Source: Pseudomonas chlororaphis (GTDB taxonomy: Bacteria > Pseudomonadota > Gammaproteobacteria > Pseudomonadales > Pseudomonadaceae). Taken from it: a stretch of 64,000 nucleotides of DNA. Under the pieces are notes generated by a model. That model did no database searches. It was not told the DNA's origin and saw only the letters and a program-made list of their open reading frames with translations. Where the stretch lies: positions 2,046,001 to 2,110,000 of the forward strand of contig NZ_MOAL01000004.1 in NCBI RefSeq assembly GCF_003731765.1, written 5' to 3'. Shown here one piece after another: positions 33,303-42,459 of this stretch. The translations under genes and the position numbers were made by a program. Position 1 is the first letter of the stretch. Each line of letters opens with the position of its first letter.

Positions 33303-35696
33303 TCACCAGCGATAGCTCAGGCTGGTGACGACGCTGCGCGCCTCACCCCGGTAGCAATAGCCTTCCTGACAATTGATGTAGCGCTTGTCGAACAGGTTGC
33401 GCGCGTTCAACGCCAGGCGTACGCCGTCCAGGCCGCCACCGAAGTCGTAGTGCACGCCGCTGTCGATCAGGGTGTAACCCTCGTTCTTCACGGTGTTGGC
33501 CTTGTCCCCGTAGTTGCTGCCGGTGTAGCGCGCGCCGGCAGACAGGCCCAAGCCCATGGGCAGGCGGTAGTCCAGCCACAGCGAGGCCAGGTGCCGCGGC
33601 ACATTGATCGGGTCCTTGCCTTCGTTGCCTTCCGTGCTGCGGGTCACCTCGGCATCGTTAAAGCTGTAGCTGGCGGTCATGCGCAGGCGGTCGCTCAGGT
33701 CGGACACCGCCTCCAGTTCCAGGCCGCGGGAGGATTGCTCACCGGTCTGGGTGCTGTAGAGGGTATTGATCGGGTCCCGGGTGCGCACGTTGGTTTGCGT
33801 CAGTTGGTAGAGGGACGCGGTCAACAGGGTGCTACTGCCCGGTGGCTGGTACTTGAGGCCCACCTCGTACTGCTCGCCCTGAGTCGGTTTGTAGGGTTGG
33901 TGATTGGCGTCGGTGCCGCTCTCCGGCAGGAAGGACGTGGCGTAGCTGGCATAGGGCGCCAGGCCATTGTCGAACAGGTAGAGCACGCCGAGCTGGCCGG
34001 TGGTGGCCGCATCCCGAGTGCGGGTGTCGGCGCCGAACAGATGGTCGGAGCGACGCACCTTGACCGAATCACGGCGCAACCCGGCCGACAGGCGCCACTG
34101 GTCAAGATCGATCTGGTCCTGCAAGTACAGGCCGCTGCGATGCTCCAGGCCGTCCTCGTCAGCCAGCGCCGTGGTGGGGCGATTCACCGGCTGGTGATAG
34201 TTCGGTGCATAGCGGTCGATGGAGGGGCCGGGGCCGGTGGCGTACAGCAACGAGGTGTCGACCCACGCGTAATCCACGCCGGTGATCAAGGTGTGTTGCA
34301 GAGGCCCGGTGGCGAAACGGCTGATCAGGCGGGTGTCGGTGGACAGCGACGACATGTCCTCATAGACCCCGACCGCCGTGCGGTCCAGGGTGTGGCCGTC
34401 GCTGGAGCCGGTGGGTTGCAGGTACTGATTGGTGGTGTCGACTTGGCCGTAACGCAGGTTCTGTTGCAGGCTGAAGGTGTCGTTGAACGCGTGCTCGAAC
34501 TCATAGCCGAGGGTCCACTGGCGTTGTTCGAGCTTGTCGAAATACTCGTCGCCCTGCCAGAAGTGGGTCAGGTGGTCGCCCTCCTGATAGAGCATCGGCG
34601 AAGCCCCGGTCTCACGCTCCTGATACTGCGCCAGCACCGTCAGGCGGGTGTCGGGGTCGATCTGCCAGCTCAACGAAGGCGCCAGCAGGCGGGTGTCGTT
34701 GTTCAACTGGGGGATGTAGTTCTCCGCATCGCGGTACACGCCCACGGCGCGGAACAGCACATCCCCCTCTTCATCCAGGCGGCCGCCGACGTCGAACTGC
34801 GCCTGTTGGTGGTTGTAATTGCCGGATTGCACTTGCACTTCGTTTTTCGCCAGCAGGCTCGGGCGCTTGCTCACCCGGTTGACCATGCCGCCGGGGTTGA
34901 CCTGGCCATAGAGCACCGAGGCCGGCCCCTTGAGCACTTCGACGCGCTCCATGTTGTAGGCCTCGGTGGAGTACAGGGACAGCCAGCCACTGCCCGGCTG
35001 GCGCAAGCCATCGAGAAAGTCGGCAGCGATGGTGGTCTCGAAACCGCGCACGCTGATCATGTCGAAACGCGGGTCCAACCCGGAACTGCCCACCCGCACA
35101 CCGGCGCTGTAGGCCACGGCATCTTCGATGCGGTCGACCTTGCGGTCGGCGATCTGCTCGGCCGTCACCACGCTGACGCTCTGGGCGGTTTCCAGGATCG
35201 GCTTGTCGGTCTTGGTGGCACTGCTGGCGTTACTGGCGAAGTAGCCTTCCACCGGAGCGAAGGCGCTCTGCGATGCGCTGGCATTGATGTTGGTGGCTTC
35301 CAGCTGGACGCTGGCCTCGCTCTTGGCCGGCAACACCACGTAGCCGGACGAGGTCTTTTGCGCCACCAGGCCACTGCCGCCCAGCAACGTTGCCAGGCCG
35401 TCGTCCAGCGAACCGCCGCCGGCCAGCCCCGGGCTGCTTAGGCCACGCACGGCTTCCGGGGAATAGGACAAGGTAATCCCGGCGCGCTCGGCAAAGGTGC
35501 TCAGGGCCTGTGGCAAAGGCCCGGCCGGAATGCTTGGCGCCGTTTGCCCACTGGTCGCCGCGACCGCTTGGAGGGGCAGGCTCGCCGTGCCTCCGAGCAA
35601 GGCCAGCGCCAGGCACACAGCGCCTGGCAAGGTACGGGATGGGAGCGGCACAACGGCGCGCAGAGGCAGTCTGGCAAGCAACATGACGGTTTCCAT
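33303..35696 (-). CDS. TonB-dependent siderophore receptor with STN domain
   Basis: A 797-aa receptor. It has a long signal region to about LQAVAATSG, then the STN domain (residues ~55-110: PLPQALSTFAERAGITLSYSPEAVRGL ... GLVAQKTSSGYVVLP), the plug (ILETAQSVSVVTAEQIADRKVDR ... VEVLKGPASVLYGQVNPGGMVNRVSKRP) and a barrel ending VVTSLSYRW with a terminal aromatic. The STN domain implies signalling to the FecR and sigma factor just upstream. An internal ATG at 35684 is a possible alternative start. The downstream esterase suggests a hydrolysable, probably catecholate, xenosiderophore. Confidence 0.92.
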   Translation of the reverse strand: METVMLLARLPLRAVVPLPSRTLPGAVCLALALLGGTASLPLQAVAATSGQTAPSIPAGPLPQALSTFAERAGITLSYSPEAVRGLSSPGLAGGGSLDDGLATLLGGSGLVAQKTSSGYVVLPAKSEASVQLEATNINASASQSAFAPVEGYFASNASSATKTDKPILETAQSVSVVTAEQIADRKVDRIEDAVAYSAGVRVGSSGLDPRFDMISVRGFETTIAADFLDGLRQPGSGWLSLYSTEAYNMERVEVLKGPASVLYGQVNPGGMVNRVSKRPSLLAKNEVQVQSGNYNHQQAQFDVGGRLDEEGDVLFRAVGVYRDAENYIPQLNNDTRLLAPSLSWQIDPDTRLTVLAQYQERETGASPMLYQEGDHLTHFWQGDEYFDKLEQRQWTLGYEFEHAFNDTFSLQQNLRYGQVDTTNQYLQPTGSSDGHTLDRTAVGVYEDMSSLSTDTRLISRFATGPLQHTLITGVDYAWVDTSLLYATGPGPSIDRYAPNYHQPVNRPTTALADEDGLEHRSGLYLQDQIDLDQWRLSAGLRRDSVKVRRSDHLFGADTRTRDAATTGQLGVLYLFDNGLAPYASYATSFLPESGTDANHQPYKPTQGEQYEVGLKYQPPGSSTLLTASLYQLTQTNVRTRDPINTLYSTQTGEQSSRGLELEAVSDLSDRLRMTASYSFNDAEVTRSTEGNEGKDPINVPRHLASLWLDYRLPMGLGLSAGARYTGSNYGDKANTVKNEGYTLIDSGVHYDFGGGLDGVRLALNARNLFDKRYINCQEGYCYRGEARSVVTSLSYRW

Positions 35697-35748
35697 TCAG
35701 GGAGTGATCATCCCTAACCGGATGAACCGCGAAAGTCCGACAAATTAT

Positions 35749-36678
35749 TTACACCAGCGGCATGACGCGTACCCACCAACGGGTGCGCTCGACGATGCGG
35801 ACTGGCAGCAGGTAGGTGATGTTGCTCAGCATGGCCGCGGGTTCATCCAGGCGGAACACCCCAGACAGGCGTAGGTCCGCCACGCTGTTGTCGCAGCCCA
35901 GCCAGCCCTGGCGATAACGTCCGGCCTCGGCCAGGAAGTCCCCCAGGCGCATGTCGTTGACCAGCAACAGGCCGCGGGCCCAGGCAAACGGGTCCAGCGG
36001 CCCCGGGCCCAGCGCGGTCATCTGGGTGGCGTGAACCCCCAGCCCCTGACCGGCCAGCAGGCGACGCTGGCCGAACGGGGTGGAGATCAGCACCTCGCCG
36101 CGCTCGACATGGATTTCGCTGTAGCCCTCACGCTCGCGCAGCACCGCCCTGGCCTGTCGGCCCTCGCACTCGGCAAAACGGCAGCGCACCCGCCAGTCGG
36201 CGCCGTCCACCAGCAGTTCGCCCGAACGCAGCAACAACTCGCGCCCCTGCACATCCACGGCACTGCCGGTGTTGAGCAGCAACTCAGCCCCCGCCCCCAA
36301 GTCGACCCGACGGCGCTCGCCGGTGGCCGTGGCAAAGTCGCTGCGCCAGGCCGGTGACACGGTGCCAACCAGCAGCGTGGCGCTGCCGGCGGCCAAACCA
36401 AGGCCCAGCAGCTTCAAGGTGCGACGGCGGCTCAGGTCGGCTTCGGCACGGCGCAACAGCGGAATGGTGCGCGCAGCATCGGGCAGATGGCTGGCCTGGA
36501 ACAGCCCACCCATCTGCTGCAACCGTTGCCACGCCAGTTCATGGCGTACGTCGTGACGGCGCCAGTCGTGCAGTTGTTTGTGCAGCTCGCTGTTCTGGGC
36601 GTTGGCGCGCAAGCGCATCTGCCACTCGATGGCGGTGCGCACGATGTCCTCCGGCAGGCGCTCGGCAGCCGCGCTCAC
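35749..36678 (-). CDS. FecR-family anti-sigma regulator
   Basis: A 309-aa membrane regulator paired with the sigma factor upstream. The N-terminal DUF4880-like part (EDIVRTAIEWQMRLRAN) is cytoplasmic. The membrane helix is around LKLLGLGLAAGSATLLVGTV. The periplasmic FecR domain contains ATGERRRVDLGAGAELLLNTGSAV. The start is taken as GTG 36678 because GTGA overlaps the sigma stop; an upstream in-frame GTG at 36696 would add six residues. It should transfer the receptor signal to the sigma factor. Confidence 0.88.
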   Translation of the reverse strand: MSAAAERLPEDIVRTAIEWQMRLRANAQNSELHKQLHDWRRHDVRHELAWQRLQQMGGLFQASHLPDAARTIPLLRRAEADLSRRRTLKLLGLGLAAGSATLLVGTVSPAWRSDFATATGERRRVDLGAGAELLLNTGSAVDVQGRELLLRSGELLVDGADWRVRCRFAECEGRQARAVLREREGYSEIHVERGEVLISTPFGQRRLLAGQGLGVHATQMTALGPGPLDPFAWARGLLLVNDMRLGDFLAEAGRYRQGWLGCDNSVADLRLSGVFRLDEPAAMLSNITYLLPVRIVERTRWWVRVMPLV

Positions 36679-37193
36679 GCGGGCGTCTCGAAGCACACCC
36701 GGTAGCAGTGCAACAGCGCGCTTGCCACATGCCGCTCCACGGTCCGGCTGGACAGGCCCAGTTCCTGAGCCACCTGTGCGTGGCTCAAGTCACCGAGCTG
36801 GTACAGCAGGAAAGCCTCACGCACGGCCGGCTTGAGGCCATCGAGCAATTGAGCGATGCGCTCCAGGCATTGCAGCGCTTCATGCCGCACCTCGGGTGAC
36901 GGATGGCTGGCCTCCGGCAACTGGGCCAAGGCCTCCAGGTAGGCGCGCTCCAGGGCGTCGCGACGCCAGTGGTCGATCACCAGACCACGGGCAATCCGCA
37001 CCAGCAGTGCCCGCGGAGCACGGGCGCTGATCGGTTGGCCGCGCACCAGCAACCGCACAAAGGTGTCCTGGACCAGGTCCGCTGCCTGCTGCGAGCACCC
37101 CAACGAGCGCCATAGCCAGCCCTGCAACCAGCCACGCTGGGTGCCGTACAAGACATCGAGGGAAACGATCGAATCCGTTTCAGGGAGCGACAT
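36675..37193 (-). CDS. FecI-type ECF sigma factor
   Basis: A 172-aa sigma factor. Region 2 contains GWLWRSLGCSQQAADLVQDTFVRLL and the promoter-binding helix RALLVRIARGLVIDHWRR. Region 4 contains AFLLYQLGDLSHAQVAQELGLSSRTVERHVASALLHC. The ATG at 37193 follows TGAGGCGCTCC; an upstream in-frame GTG at 37253 would add 20 atypical residues. First gene of a sigma-FecR-receptor-esterase row on the minus strand. No convincing Fur box was found in the 155-bp gap upstream. Confidence 0.9.
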   Translation of the reverse strand: MSLPETDSIVSLDVLYGTQRGWLQGWLWRSLGCSQQAADLVQDTFVRLLVRGQPISARAPRALLVRIARGLVIDHWRRDALERAYLEALAQLPEASHPSPEVRHEALQCLERIAQLLDGLKPAVREAFLLYQLGDLSHAQVAQELGLSSRTVERHVASALLHCYRVCFETPA

Positions 37194-37335
37194 GGAGCGC
37201 CTCAGGCAGACAAACACGAAAACGCCAGGCAGGAGCCTGGCAGACGCGCGCACCTTAAACGCGAATTGTTCCCATTACAATCTTTTCAAACGCCGGGCTC
37301 GACCGCTCATCCAGGATCTGTGCTAGGTGCCTGGC

Positions 37336-37361
37336 GCTACCGTCTAGCTCAACCCGGTAGC
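37336..37361 (-). terminator. Hairpin over the stop codon of the hypothetical gene
   Basis: GCTACCG and CGGTAGC form a perfect 7-bp stem with a 12-nt loop that contains the stop codon at 37349-37351. There is no T-run; a weak terminator or stability element. Confidence 0.3.
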
Positions 37362-37804
37362 TCCGCCGTATAGATCACAGTTTGTGCACTGTTGGCTGTG
37401 GCCGTCGGCCGGGTGAAGTAGGTGTCGCCTTCGTCCGTCTGGATCTCGTATTCCACCTTGCTGGCGGCACGGTCCGCGGCCTGGGCGTGCTTGATGATCT
37501 TGGTGACCCGCTGGAATTTCACGCTTTGGGTGCCGTTCTGGTTGGGGCCGGTGAGCACGTTGACGCTCTGCAGCCAGCCGGCGTTTTTTCGGTTGGCCAC
37601 CAGCGCGCCGTTCATGGCTTCAAACCGTTCCAGCCGGGTGAAGCCCCACAGGGTCTGCTCCTCCACCGCCTGGCCACGGGCGGCCGAACCGGTAAACACG
37701 AACAGGTTGATCGCCGGGCTGTCTTCGCAAAAGAAGTCATAGGGCACCAGCCCGTCGACCATTTTCCTGCCGGAAACGAATCCTTTTTTATGCACCTGAA
37801 ACAT
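37349..37804 (-). CDS. Hypothetical protein, 151 aa
   Basis: I do not recognise this protein. It has no signal peptide or membrane helix and an even mix of polar and aliphatic residues. It begins MFQVHKKGFVSGRKMVDGLV, with the middle segment FVFTGSAARGQAVEEQTLWGF and a C-terminal part that looks like alternating beta strands. ATG 37804 is preferred because GGAGG lies 7 nt upstream; a GTG at 37816 is possible. Codon use looks like its neighbours. It lies alone between the sigma factor and the CpxA-like kinase, all on the minus strand. Confidence 0.65.
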   Translation of the reverse strand: MFQVHKKGFVSGRKMVDGLVPYDFFCEDSPAINLFVFTGSAARGQAVEEQTLWGFTRLERFEAMNGALVANRKNAGWLQSVNVLTGPNQNGTQSVKFQRVTKIIKHAQAADRAASKVEYEIQTDEGDTYFTRPTATANSAQTVIYTAELPG

Positions 37805-37901
37805 CGCCACCTCCACTCAATGGCCTGCCGAAAACACGCGCAACCGCTGCGCAAGCATGAGTGGAAAGTCTAAAGAGCGGCGGCGTACAGGGCCGTCAAG
37901 G

Positions 37902-39176
37902 CTATGTAATATCGTGTAAAGATCCGCTGCGCGGCAGGCGGATGTCCACGCTCAATCCGCCGCCCTGACGGTTGCGCGCAAGGATGCTGCCGCCATGCAT
38001 TTCCACGGCCCGGGAGGCGATCGCCAAGCCCAGGCCAAAGCCCACGCTGGCATCGCCCAGGCCCCGCTCGAAGGGCTGGAAAATACTCTGCAAGCGTGGC
38101 GCTTCCACCCCCGGCCCCTGGTCGCTGATATGTACGGTCAGGCTGTCGCCATCGATTTCGGCGCTGACCTGCACCGTGGTGCCGACCGGGCTGTAGCGCA
38201 CGGCGTTGCGAATCACGTTCTCGAAGCAGCGGTACAGCAGTTCACCGTTGACCTGGGCGACAAAGGGCGCGCCCGCCTCCAGGCTGACCCGGCAGCCTTT
38301 CATCTGCGCCTCGAACTGGGCGTCTTCGACGATCACCGCCAGCCACTCGATGATGTCCAGTGACTCGCGCTCGATGCTCTCGGGTCGGCCCTGCAGGCGG
38401 GCCAGGGTCAGTAGCGCTTCGATCAGGGTGTCCATGCGCTCGGATTCACGCTCGATGCGTTCGAGCATGTCCAGGCGTGCCTCGTCCTGCCGCAACAGGC
38501 CAATGGCCGCCTGCATGCGGGTCAAGGGCGAGCGCAACTCGTGGGAGATGTCGTGCAGCAGGTGCTGCTGAGCCTCCACCAGCAGCCGCAGCTGGTTGGC
38601 CATGCGGTCGCAGTCCTCGGCCAGGTCGACGATTTCATCCCGGCGCCCGCCCATCATCGGCTTGACCCGGGTGCCGAAGCGGCCCTGGGCAACGTCGCTC
38701 ATGGCCCGGCGCAAATAGGCCAGGGGCCACGCCAGGTAATAAGCCAGGTAGCCGCTGAACAGGGCGCTCATCACCGTGCCGATGATCAACGGCACCAGGC
38801 GCCCTGGCCCGCCCTCATGGCCATCGTCTGCGGGATGGGTGGAACGCAGCGACAGGCTCAAGCCCTCATGGCTGAGTACCGTGCGCTCATAAACGGGATG
38901 GGGCACGGGCGAGCCGGCCAGCAGTTGCCCGGTTGCGTCATACACGCCCAGGGCCTGGTCCGGCGGGTGCTCCCACACCGCCAGTAACTGGCGCCCCGAT
39001 TCGACCCCGAACTGGCGCAGCAACTGTTCTTCGCTGGCCAGGATCGCCTCCAGGTGCGGGTCGCCGGGGCGCATGCTGCCCAGCAGCAAAATGCACAGCC
39101 CCACCAGAAAGGTCAGGCTGGTGGCCAGCCAAAAGGCCAGGAACAGTTTCCAGAACAGCCGGCTGGGTTTCATCAT
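37902..39176 (-). CDS. Sensor histidine kinase, CpxA-like
   Basis: A 424-aa inner-membrane kinase. It has TM1 (residues ~10-33), a short periplasmic domain (~35-125), TM2 (~128-150), HAMP (~150-205), HisKA with phospho-acceptor His212 in LLHDISHELRSPLTRMQ, and the HATPase with N-box NVIRNAVRY, G1 DQGPG and G2 GFGLGLAI. The H-box region closely resembles E. coli CpxA. The stop of the response-regulator gene overlaps its ATG by 4 bp. It probably senses an envelope condition; the stimulus is unknown. The very short periplasmic domain differs from E. coli CpxA (~450 aa total). Confidence 0.88.
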   Translation of the reverse strand: MMKPSRLFWKLFLAFWLATSLTFLVGLCILLLGSMRPGDPHLEAILASEEQLLRQFGVESGRQLLAVWEHPPDQALGVYDATGQLLAGSPVPHPVYERTVLSHEGLSLSLRSTHPADDGHEGGPGRLVPLIIGTVMSALFSGYLAYYLAWPLAYLRRAMSDVAQGRFGTRVKPMMGGRRDEIVDLAEDCDRMANQLRLLVEAQQHLLHDISHELRSPLTRMQAAIGLLRQDEARLDMLERIERESERMDTLIEALLTLARLQGRPESIERESLDIIEWLAVIVEDAQFEAQMKGCRVSLEAGAPFVAQVNGELLYRCFENVIRNAVRYSPVGTTVQVSAEIDGDSLTVHISDQGPGVEAPRLQSIFQPFERGLGDASVGFGLGLAIASRAVEMHGGSILARNRQGGGLSVDIRLPRSGSLHDIT

Positions 39177-39856
39177 TCGACGATCAACAGGTAGCCGAGG
39201 CCGCGCACGCTCTGGATCCAGGCCTTGGCATCGGGGCGCGGCCCGAGTTTCTGGCGGATGCTGCTGATGTGCACGTCGATGCGCCGGTCGTAACGGGTCA
39301 AGGGGCAGCCCAGGGCGTTGAGGGACAGGTCCTTTTTACTCACCACCTGCCCGGCCGAGCGGGCCAGTTCTTCGAGCAGGCTGAATTCGGTGCTGGTCAC
39401 CCCCAGTTCGCGGCCCTGCCAGAGGGCCTGGCGCTTGCCGGGCCAGAGTTCCAGGGGGCCGGTCCTGATCACTTCCGAGGTGCGCGGTTCCACTGGCTGC
39501 ACCCGACGCATGATGGCCCGCAACCGCGCCACCAATTCACCCGGCGAACTGGGCTTGGGCACATAGTCATCGGCCCCCAGTTCCAGGCCGGTGATCTTAT
39601 CGATGTTGTCGCCCCGGGCGGTCAGCAGCACCACCGGCACCTGGCTGCTGGCGCGGATACGCCGCAGCACCTCGATCCCCGAGAGGCGCGGCAGCATCAC
39701 GTCGAGCACCACAATGCTGTAGCGCCCCGACAGCGCATGGGTCTCGCCCTCCTCCCCGGTGTGCACCGCAGTGGCCGCAAAACCTTCGCGCTGCAGGTAC
39801 TGGCTGAGCATTTCGGTCAGTTCCTGGTCATCGTCGACGAGCAATACGGAGATCAT
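39173..39856 (-). CDS. OmpR-family response regulator, CpxR-like
   Basis: A 227-aa regulator. The receiver has the acidic pair D8-D9, phospho-acceptor Asp52 (VVLDVMLP), Thr in LLTARGD and Lys in YVPKP. The winged-helix output domain includes TSTEFSLLEELARSAGQVVSKKDLS and ends in RGLGYLLIVE. The stretch GLELGADDYVPKPSSPGELVARLRAI is very close to E. coli CpxR. It is divergent from a BamA paralogue, which makes that gene a likely target. Confidence 0.9.
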   Translation of the reverse strand: MISVLLVDDDQELTEMLSQYLQREGFAATAVHTGEEGETHALSGRYSIVVLDVMLPRLSGIEVLRRIRASSQVPVVLLTARGDNIDKITGLELGADDYVPKPSSPGELVARLRAIMRRVQPVEPRTSEVIRTGPLELWPGKRQALWQGRELGVTSTEFSLLEELARSAGQVVSKKDLSLNALGCPLTRYDRRIDVHISSIRQKLGPRPDAKAWIQSVRGLGYLLIVE

Positions 39857-39927
39857 GGCGGACTCTTGAATGGGCAGGCGGCCATTATCGCCGCCGCACC
39901 GGGCAGCGTCATCGCTTCAGGCCAACC

Positions 39928-39942
39928 TTTACCTAACTTGAC
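39928..39942. promoter_or_regulatory. Candidate CpxR-type box
   Basis: On the minus strand the site reads GTCAA-gttag-GTAAA, one mismatch from the CpxR consensus GTAAA-N5-GTAAA. It lies 72 bp upstream of the cpxR-like start and 136 bp upstream of the bamA-like ATG, in the 221-bp divergent gap (39857-40077). Confidence 0.5.
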
Positions 39943-40077
39943 ATTGGGTTAACCGCACCAAACGCCGCGCACTCTTAAGCTGGCTGTCCACCTGTCTGGC
40001 CGCTGGCGAAGACCGCCTGCGGCGAGTTGCCTGAGCGCGCCTGCGCTGCTTGTCGATGTGTCCTGGAAAAGATCTTG

Positions 40078-42444
40078 ATGAATTTTTCGCGCCTGCTCTG
40101 CTCGGTTGCGCTGTTGCTCAATACCACCCTGGCCCACGCCCAAGGCTTCAAAATCACCGATATTCGGATCAACGGCCTGCAGCGGGTGTCCGCCGGCAGC
40201 GTGTTCGGCGCCCTGCCGCTGAACGTCGGCGACGAAGCCGATGACCGGCGCCTGGTGGAGTCCACCCGCGCCCTGTTCAAGACCGGTTTTTTCCAGGACA
40301 TCCAATTGGGCCGTGACGGCGATGTGCTGGTCATCAATGTGGTGGAACGACCTTCGGTGGCCAGCATCGAGTTCGAAGGCAACAAGGCCATCAGCACCGA
40401 CGACCTGATGAAAGGCATGAAGCAGTCCGGCCTCACCGAGGGCGAGATTTTCCAGCGCGCCACCCTCGAAGGCGTACGCAATGAACTGCAACGCCAATAC
40501 GTTGCCCAGGGTCGCTACTCGGCCTCGGTGGACACCGAAGTGGTGGCCCAGCCGCGCAACCGCGTGGGCCTGAAGATCAAGATCGATGAAGGCAGCGTGG
40601 CAGCGATCCAGCACATCAACGTGGTGGGCAACACCGTGTTCAGCGACAGCGAGCTGCAAGAGTCATTCACCCTGAAGACCAGTAACTGGCTGTCGTTCTT
40701 CAAGAACGACGACAAGTACGCCCGGGAAAAGCTCTCCGGCGACCTGGAGCGCTTGCGTTCCTATTACCTGGACCGTGGCTACATCAACATGGACATCGTC
40801 TCGACCCAGGTGTCCATCACCCCGGACAAGAAACACGTCTACATCACCGTCAACATCCACGAAGGGCAAAAGTACCAGGTGCGTGAGGTCAAGCTCAGCG
40901 GCGAGTTGAAAGTTCCCGAGGAGCAGGTCAAGTCCCTGCTGCTGGTGCAGAAGGGCCAGGTGTTCTCACGCAAGCTGATGACCAGCACCTCGGACCTGAT
41001 CACTCGGCGCCTGGGCAACGAGGGTTACACCTTCGCCAACGTCAGCGGCGTACCCACGCCCAACGATGAGCAACACACAGTGGATATCACCTTTGTGGTG
41101 GACCCGGGCAAGCGGGCCTACGTCAACCGCATCAACTTTCGTGGCAACACCAAGACCGAAGACCAGGTGCTGCGCCGGGAGATGCGCCAGATGGAAGGCG
41201 GCTGGGCCTCGACCTACCTGATCGACCAGTCCAAGGTGCGCCTCGAACGCCTGGGCTTCTTCAAGGAGGTCAACGTGGAGACCCCGGCGGTGGCCGGGAC
41301 CGACGACCAGGTCGACGTCAACTACGCGGTGGAAGAACAGGCCTCGGGCTCAATCACTGCCAGCGTTGGCTTTGCCCAGAGCGCCGGGCTGATCCTCGGC
41401 GGCTCGATCACCCAGAACAACTTCCTCGGCACCGGCAACTACGCCAGCCTGGGCCTGACCCGCTCGGAGTACCAGAGCAAGTACAACCTGGGCTACACCA
41501 ATCCCTACTTCACCCCGGACGGGGTCAGCCTGGGCTACAACCTGTTCTACAGCACCACCGACTACAGCGATTACTACGATGACGGCGTGTCCTACTACGC
41601 CATCAACAGCTACGGCGCCGGCACCACCTTCGGCTACCCGATCAATGAAACCTCGCGCCTGAGCCTGGGCCTTACGGTGCAGCACGACAGCATCGAGCCC
41701 GGCACCTACAGCGCCGACGAGATTTATGACTTCGTCGAGCGTGAGGGCAAGGAATTCAACAACCTCAAGGCCAACCTCGGCTGGTCGGAATCGACCCTCA
41801 ATCGCGGGGTACTGGCGACCCGCGGGCACTCCCAGAGCCTCAATCTGATGGTCACCGTGCCCGGCAGCGACTTGAGCTTCTACAAGCTCGACTACTCCGG
41901 GCAGACCTTCCTGCCGGTCAGTGACGCCACCTCCCTGCGCTTCCACACCAAGCTCGGCTACGGCAACAGCTACGGCTCTACCGACGGTTTGCCTTTCTAT
42001 GAGAACTACACCGCCGGCGGCGAAGGCTCGGTGCGCGGCTTCGAAAGCGGCACCCTGGGCCCACGCAACACCCCGGCCACGGGCACCTACGCCAGCGCCG
42101 GCCAGGCCTACTACTCCGACCGCGACACCGATGCCCTGGGGGGCAATATCCTGATCACCGGCGGCGTCGAGTACCTGTTCCCGCTGCCCTTTGTCAAAGA
42201 CAGCAAATCCCTGCGCACCTCGGTGTTCTGGGACGTGGGCAGTGTTTATTCGAACAAGTGCTACCTGAGCACCACCCAGGGTTGCGACGGCGTCGATCTC
42301 AACCAGATGGCCAGCTCCGTGGGCGTTGGCGTCACCTGGTACAGCCCCATGGGCCCCTTGAGCTTCAACCTCGCCTACCCCATCAAAAAGCCCGAAGACG
42401 CCGACACCCAAGTGTTCCAATTCTCCATGGGGCAGACATTTTGA
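40078..42444 (+). CDS. BamA paralogue (Omp85 outer-membrane assembly protein)
   Basis: A 788-aa Omp85 protein. It has a signal peptide (MNFSRLLCSVALLLNTTLAHA), five POTRA domains (from FKITDIRINGLQRVSAGSVF to about residue 400) and a 16-strand barrel with the VRGFESGTLGPR motif (loop 6 lock) and terminal Phe (MGQTF). This is full BamA architecture and length. The context is not the canonical one (no rseP upstream, no skp/lpxD downstream). It stands alone, divergent from a CpxAR-like pair. ATG 40078 follows GGAAAAGATCTTG and gives the signal peptide; an in-frame ATG at 40027 does not. It may be an alternative insertase used under envelope stress. Confidence 0.9.
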   Translation: MNFSRLLCSVALLLNTTLAHAQGFKITDIRINGLQRVSAGSVFGALPLNVGDEADDRRLVESTRALFKTGFFQDIQLGRDGDVLVINVVERPSVASIEFEGNKAISTDDLMKGMKQSGLTEGEIFQRATLEGVRNELQRQYVAQGRYSASVDTEVVAQPRNRVGLKIKIDEGSVAAIQHINVVGNTVFSDSELQESFTLKTSNWLSFFKNDDKYAREKLSGDLERLRSYYLDRGYINMDIVSTQVSITPDKKHVYITVNIHEGQKYQVREVKLSGELKVPEEQVKSLLLVQKGQVFSRKLMTSTSDLITRRLGNEGYTFANVSGVPTPNDEQHTVDITFVVDPGKRAYVNRINFRGNTKTEDQVLRREMRQMEGGWASTYLIDQSKVRLERLGFFKEVNVETPAVAGTDDQVDVNYAVEEQASGSITASVGFAQSAGLILGGSITQNNFLGTGNYASLGLTRSEYQSKYNLGYTNPYFTPDGVSLGYNLFYSTTDYSDYYDDGVSYYAINSYGAGTTFGYPINETSRLSLGLTVQHDSIEPGTYSADEIYDFVEREGKEFNNLKANLGWSESTLNRGVLATRGHSQSLNLMVTVPGSDLSFYKLDYSGQTFLPVSDATSLRFHTKLGYGNSYGSTDGLPFYENYTAGGEGSVRGFESGTLGPRNTPATGTYASAGQAYYSDRDTDALGGNILITGGVEYLFPLPFVKDSKSLRTSVFWDVGSVYSNKCYLSTTQGCDGVDLNQMASSVGVGVTWYSPMGPLSFNLAYPIKKPEDADTQVFQFSMGQTF

Positions 42445-42459
42445 GGGAGAAGCTCGAAA

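Noticed and set aside
37254..37330. Fur box upstream of the second sigma factor (around GCGAATTGTTCCCATTACAA)
   Set aside because: The best alignment to the Fur consensus is too poor to report as a site.
40078..42444. The housekeeping bamA locus
   Set aside because: The neighbours rseP, skp, lpxD and fabZ are all absent; the gene stands alone next to a two-component pair.
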